From Oscillospiraceae bacterium (lineage in GTDB: Bacteria > Bacillota > Clostridia > Oscillospirales > Oscillospiraceae), in assembly GCA_017501805.1 (NCBI GenBank), contig JAFVWG010000040.1:1-12627 (forward strand): 12,627 bases of DNA. Direction: 5' to 3'. Numbering within the stretch: the stretch's first letter is position 1; each line of letters begins with the position of its first letter. The notes under the pieces are model-generated. The model worked only from the letters and a program-made list of their open reading frames with translations, made no database searches and had not been told where the DNA came from. Made by a program: the position numbers and the translations under genes. Below, piece after piece: positions 6,317-12,627 of the stretch.

Positions 6317-6325
6317 TGATATAAT
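6317..6325 (+). promoter_or_regulatory. secA promoter, extended -10
   Basis: TGATATAAT (6317-6325) contains a consensus TATAAT with an upstream TG extension. The matching -35 position (6297-6302, TTTTCT, 17-bp spacing) is weak, which an extended -10 can offset. The start would lie about 6332, giving a 42-nt leader before secA. Confidence 0.72.
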
Positions 6326-6373
6326 GGTCAGGATTACAAAAAAGCGAATCCGATTCACACAGGAGATAACGAT

Positions 6374-9138
<2,765 letters not shown>

Positions 9139-9139
<1 letters not shown>

Positions 9140-10575
9140 TGCGGATCTTGGCGCTGCTGCTTGCCGCGCTGCTCACGCTCGGCCTCTGCGGATGCGGGAC
9201 GCCTCCCGAGACACCGCCGACCGAGGAGACTGCCGCGGCGGAACCGGTACGGACGGAGGGACAGGTCGGTCTTGCACTGGAGCGGGACGCCGGGCTGGAT
9301 CCCTACGCCTGTATGAGCAGCGCAAACCGACTGATCCTGTCCCTTTTATATGAGCCGCTGTTCCGTGTGAACGCACAGTTTGCCGCGGAGTCTGTTCTGG
9401 CAGAGGATTGGACTGTTTCCGAGGACGGACGGACGACGACGGTGCGGCTGCGCGCGGGAGAGAGCTTCTCCGACGGGAGCGCCCTTACCGCCGACGATGC
9501 TGCCGCAAGTCTGCGACGCGCCGCGCAGAGCCCGATCTACGGAAGTCGGCTGCGGCACGTGACCGATGTGCGTGCGACCGACGGACAGACGGTCGTGCTG
9601 ACGACCGACACGGCGTATGCGTGTCTGCCGCTGCTGCTCGACATCCCGATCGTCCGCGAGATGGGCGAAGCCGTGCAGCCGATCGGCTCCGGTCCGTATG
9701 TTTTGGAGGGCGATGCCGCGCTGCGGCGAAGAGAGGGAAAAGAATCTCCCCTCGCGGCGGAGAACATTCTGCTCATCCCGATCGAGAGCAGCGAAGGACT
9801 GCGCTCCGGCTTCCGCTCGGGAGGCGTCAGCCTCATTATCGGCGATCCGAACGGCAGCGCACCGCCTGTCCTGCAGGAGGCGCCGAACATCTGGAGCGTG
9901 CCGACGACGGAACTGCTGTATCTCGGCTTTAACCTCCGTTCGGAGGTCTTTTCCTCCGGCAGTGTCCGCAGCGCGGTCAGCTACGCGATCGACCGCGGGA
10001 CGATCGTATCGGAGGAGCTCGGCGGCTTTGCCGCGGCGACGCCGCTCCTGGCACCGCCCGGTTCGCCGTGGTATGTGAAGGATGCGGCGGAGGCGGTCTC
10101 CTATGACCCCGCACGGCTGAAAAACGCGGTAGAGCCGGGAACGGAGATCACCTTTGTGTACAATGCGGACAATTCCCGCCGCCGTACGCTTGTAAACCGC
10201 ATTGCGGACGAGCTGACGGCCTGCGGTCTGCTCGTGACGGTCAACGCACTTCCGCAAAAGGAGTTTCTTGCCGCGCTGAAGGCGGGAAGCTTCGATCTCT
10301 ACCTCGGACAGATCCGCCTCACGCCCGATCTGGACCCGGAACCGCTCTTCCGCGCCGATTCCGGCGTATGCTTCGGCGGGCTGAGCTCCCTGACGCAGCT
10401 GCGGCAGATCTGCGACGACGCACGTGCGGATCACGGCAACAGCGCCGTGCTTGCCGACAGCATTCTGCTTGACGGCGTGCTCTGCCCCATCGCGTTTCTG
10501 GAAAACGCGCTCTGCGTCCGTGCGGAGGCGAAGGATGACTTCCGCCCCTGTATCGACCGTCCGCTTGTCGGGTGA
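9139..10575 (+). CDS. ABC-type oligopeptide-like substrate-binding lipoprotein (SBP_bac_5)
   Basis: A 478-aa lipoprotein. The signal peptide has a short charged start (MR), a leucine-rich core and lipobox LCGC with the lipidated cysteine at 19, then a proline/threonine/glutamate-rich linker. The mature part fits family 5 solute-binding proteins (DppA/OppA): LSLLYEPLFRVN, LAEDWTVSEDGRTTTVRLRAGESFSDGSALTADDAAASLRRA, GSGPYVLEG, LGFNLRSEVFSSGSVRSAVSYAIDR and a C-terminal domain with LYLGQIRLTPDLDPEPLF. It would sit on the outer face of the membrane and bind a peptide or similar ligand for an ABC importer. Its start is in TGATG with the secA stop, preceded by GGGGGGAAG, so translation is coupled. 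No permease or ATPase genes follow; a terminator does. It is therefore an orphan binding protein, and ligand and partner transporter cannot be told from here. Confidence 0.9.
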
Positions 10576-10593
10576 CGCACCTTATATTGCTGC

Positions 10594-10632
10594 AAAAACC
10601 GTGTCTGCTTGCGAAAAACAGACACGGTTTTT
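10594..10632. terminator. Bidirectional terminator between the lipoprotein gene and spoIIE
   Basis: A perfect 14-bp stem (10594-10607 with 10619-10632) with A5 at the start and T5 at the end and an 11-nt loop. It lies 18 nt after the lipoprotein stop and can serve the secA-lipoprotein transcript and, on the other strand, spoIIE. Confidence 0.88.
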
Positions 10633-10644
10633 CTTTCTTCGCGC

Positions 10645-10658
10645 GGGAAATATTTCCC
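10645..10658. repeat. Perfect 14-bp palindrome
   Basis: GGGAAATATTTCCC reads the same on both strands. It has no loop, so it suits binding by a dimeric protein better than an RNA hairpin. It is in the gap between two convergent genes, where no promoter is evident. Role unknown. Confidence 0.55.
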
Positions 10659-10697
10659 ACATCTTGTATTTCGACAAAATTCACCCACAAAATGTGG
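10657..10697. repeat. Interrupted inverted repeat CCACATCTTGT / ACAAAATGTGG
   Basis: Arms 10657-10667 and 10687-10697 match at 10 of 11 positions across a 19-nt spacer. The right arm also forms a small local hairpin, CCACA-AAA-TGTGG (10685-10697), and ACAAAAT occurs twice (10674 and 10687). The left arm overlaps the end of the 14-bp palindrome. Function unknown. Confidence 0.45.
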
Positions 10698-10715
10698 TAA
10701 TCTGTCAGTGGTTCG

Positions 10716-10743
10716 GATGAGCACGAAACGGTTCGCGCTCATC
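10716..10743 (-). other. Hairpin spanning the spoIIE stop codon
   Basis: GATGAGC (10716-10722) pairs with GCTCATC (10737-10743). After one mismatch, a further CGAA/TTCG stem closes an ACGG loop. The spoIIE stop (10741-10739) lies in one arm. There is no adjacent U-tract, so it may stabilise the mRNA 3' end rather than terminate. Confidence 0.5.
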
Positions 10744-12627
10744 GAATGGGGGAAAGTCGGACGACCGCAGCCGTGCGGTCATCCGCCTCCTCTCTCGATC
10801 CTGAAGCGGCAAGCTGCCCTGCAAGTCCGGCAAGCGTCTCCTCTCCGACGCTGCGGCACAGGCGCTCGGCATCCTCTCCGCCGATCCCGTCGCTTGTCAG
10901 GATCAGAACCTCTCCTCTCCCAAGGGACAGCCGAATCCGCTGCGCCTGCTGCGTTCCTCCGACGCCAAGGCCGGGCGGAAAGGAGGCTGTCCCGATCTTT
11001 TTGAGTTCCGCGCCGCGGCGCAGATAGGAAGGAGCGCCGCCGCATTTATAGAGGACGGCATCGCCGCTGTGCAGGTCAGCGCAGAGCAGGTCCACCGTGG
11101 AAAAGCCGCCCTCCTCGCGCAGGATCGCCACGCCGTTGAGCAGCTCCAGCGCGTCGTCCGGCTCCATCTCCGCGCGGAGCAGGGATAAAAGCAGCTCTGC
11201 CGCGCGTCCGCTGTCCGCCGCAGCGTCGATCCCCGTTCCCATACCGTCGCAAAGCAGAAAATAGTAGCGCGTACCGCGGCGCAGCTCGCGCGTCAGATCG
11301 CCGCACAAGCCGTCTTCGCGCGGCAGGGAGCAGACGTAGGACGCGGCTTCAAAACGGCAGTCCGACTCGCGTGGGGCGCGCGGAAGCGTGCGCAGATAGT
11401 CCGCGAGGATGCGATACTGCCCGCGCAGGACCAGCCGAAGCTCTCTTCTGCGGTTTGCCTGCTGCCGCCGCCGCGCGGCTGCGTCCAGCTCGGCATTGAT
11501 CGCCTTGCGAAGCGCGGAAAAGTGCCGGCAGCTGCTGACAAAGGGCTCGGGAAGATCCGCGCGGACGCAGTAGCCGCGTGACTCGATGGCAGGTGCGGCG
11601 GCGGAAAAGACGGCGTGGGTCAGTTCGCGCTCCTGCCGCCAGCAGGCGGAAAAACGCGCACAGCGCGCACAGACCTGTGCCGCCGCACGGTCGTAGACCT
11701 CGGAGATCTCCGCGCGCGGCTCCTGCACCGGGCAGTCGGGAAGCTCCTCCGCGAGCCGGGAAAGAGCCTCCGCTGCAAAGTGCAGACGCTCCTGCCGTTT
11801 CTGTGCAAGGAGCAGCGCTCCGTCTTCCGTGACGGGCAGCGGCGGCAGAAGACTCGCGAACAAACTTCCCGCAAGCGCGGTGAGAAACAGTTCACCGCCG
11901 CCGCCCCCCGAGAGCAGGAGGCTGAGCGCCGTACCGCCCGCAAAGGCAAGCAGACACAGCGGGCGGCTTTCGGTGAGCTGTGCGGCAGCTCCGGAGGCAA
12001 GTCCCGCAGCGGCAAGCGCCGTCACGGCAGAGGCATCCCCGCCGCCGCTCCAGTCGAGCGCAAGTCCCGCAAGCGCCGCCATCGGAAGCGACAGCGGTGT
12101 GCCGCAGAGAGAAAAGACCACGCCTGCGGCGAGGATCGCACCGACTGTGATCCCGCCGGGGAGGGGGATCACGGACGCACCGGAGATCAGCGCAAACAGA
12201 CACAGGTACAGAGGCAGTCCCTTCGGCTGCGCCATTGCCTTCACCGCTGCGGTCGTGCCGATGGGCAGAAGCAGCAGCTGCAGCAAAAAAGCGATCGCGC
12301 CGCGCAGAGAGATCCCCTCGCTCAAAAGAAACAGCAGGGCGGTGATCCCGCCGCAGAGGAGCGCGTTTATGTTCTGCCATCGGCGGGAGGCGGTGAAACG
12401 GGAGCCGCCGAACGCCTGCGAGACGGTGAGGATCAGAAGCCCCGTCACCATATTGTAAAGCCCCGATGTTGTCTGCCACAGAAGCGCGCTGAGAGCGATG
12501 CCGAACCACGCGAAAAGTTCCGAACGCTCGGGAAGCGGGCGTGTGCCGTCCCGGGGCGCACAGAGCGCGGCGATCCAGCACGCGCCGCAGGGAAGCGGGA
12601 TGCCGGAAATATGCGCGCCAGCCGAAA
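10739..12627 (-). CDS. spoIIE: Stage II sporulation protein E, PP2C-type phosphatase (5' end outside window)
   Basis: The frame is open to the window edge, adding at least 58 residues before the Met at 12451, so the true start is outside. Numbering is from that Met. Residues 1-210 are several hydrophobic membrane segments rich in Leu/Ala/Gly. A linker follows with a CARCARFSACW cysteine cluster seen in SpoIIE proteins. The PP2C phosphatase domain fills the C-terminal 200 residues: LLCDGMGTG (D402), GGFSTVDLLCADLHSG, KCGGAPSYL, LTSDGIGGED (D521) and EEADDRTAAVV (D557-D558); these aspartates bind the metal ions. SpoIIE sits at the asymmetric septum and dephosphorylates SpoIIAA, releasing sigma-F in the forespore. 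It is convergent with the lipoprotein gene. The visible linker between membrane and phosphatase parts (about 165 residues) looks shorter than in Bacillus subtilis. Its presence marks the host as a spore-former or recent descendant. Confidence 0.95.
   Translation of the reverse strand, partial: SAGAHISGIPLPCGACWIAALCAPRDGTRPLPERSELFAWFGIALSALLWQTTSGLYNMVTGLLILTVSQAFGGSRFTASRRWQNINALLCGGITALLFLLSEGISLRGAIAFLLQLLLLPIGTTAAVKAMAQPKGLPLYLCLFALISGASVIPLPGGITVGAILAAGVVFSLCGTPLSLPMAALAGLALDWSGGGDASAVTALAAAGLASGAAAQLTESRPLCLLAFAGGTALSLLLSGGGGGELFLTALAGSLFASLLPPLPVTEDGALLLAQKRQERLHFAAEALSRLAEELPDCPVQEPRAEISEVYDRAAAQVCARCARFSACWRQERELTHAVFSAAAPAIESRGYCVRADLPEPFVSSCRHFSALRKAINAELDAAARRRQQANRRRELRLVLRGQYRILADYLRTLPRAPRESDCRFEAASYVCSLPREDGLCGDLTRELRRGTRYYFLLCDGMGTGIDAAADSGRAAELLLSLLRAEMEPDDALELLNGVAILREEGGFSTVDLLCADLHSGDAVLYKCGGAPSYLRRGAELKKIGTASFPPGLGVGGTQQAQRIRLSLGRGEVLILTSDGIGGEDAERLCRSVGEETLAGLAGQLAASGSREEADDRTAAVVRLSPIR

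Noticed and set aside
9346..10434. A 362-codon minus-strand frame
   Set aside because: It is antisense to the SBP_bac_5 lipoprotein gene, which has a lipobox and family motifs.

Overview
The window reads as chromosomal DNA from a GC-rich, endospore-forming Bacillota, most likely an Oscillospiraceae/Ruminococcaceae-type gut clostridium. The reasons are spoIIE, S-layer-homology (SLH) anchoring of a surface enzyme, a lipobox-bearing solute-binding lipoprotein, AGGAGG-type ribosome sites, and an intergenic chain of small GC-rich hairpins of a kind I recall as dispersed repeats in these genomes. The lineage is inferred, not shown.

Layout: (1) 1-1683 (+), the 3' part of a GH78-type alpha-L-rhamnosidase ending in three SLH repeats, then a strong terminator. 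(2) 1684-2087, a gene-free island of about ten small hairpins, bounded on each side by terminators with a similar core. (3) 2088-5263 (-), a tight four-gene operon, in transcription order: AtuA/DUF1446 protein, a 99-aa DUF4387 protein, and the alpha and beta subunits of a class I (Fe-S) fumarase/tartrate-dehydratase-type hydro-lyase. (4) 5264-5393, a divergent control region with a 12-nt direct repeat at 21-bp period, the usual geometry of an AraC-family operator. (5) 5394-6263 (+), an AraC-family regulator that probably controls that operon. (6) 6374-10575 (+), secA with its own extended -10 promoter, followed with a 1-nt overlap by an SBP_bac_5 lipoprotein. (7) 10576-10738, a convergent intergenic stretch with a bidirectional terminator and palindromes. 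(8) 10739-12627 (-), the C-terminal part of spoIIE, running off the window.

The most interesting unit is the AraC-controlled AtuA-DUF4387-hydrolyase operon. The hydro-lyase keeps the residues expected for [4Fe-4S] chemistry on a small hydroxy- or unsaturated dicarboxylate. Its specificity motifs depart from normal fumarase, and its two partner proteins have no assigned reaction that I know of. This fits an inducible catabolic module for an unidentified organic acid. The rhamnosidase, SecA, lipoprotein and SpoIIE genes look like ordinary foraging, secretion and sporulation functions, although the secA-lipoprotein coupling is unusual.
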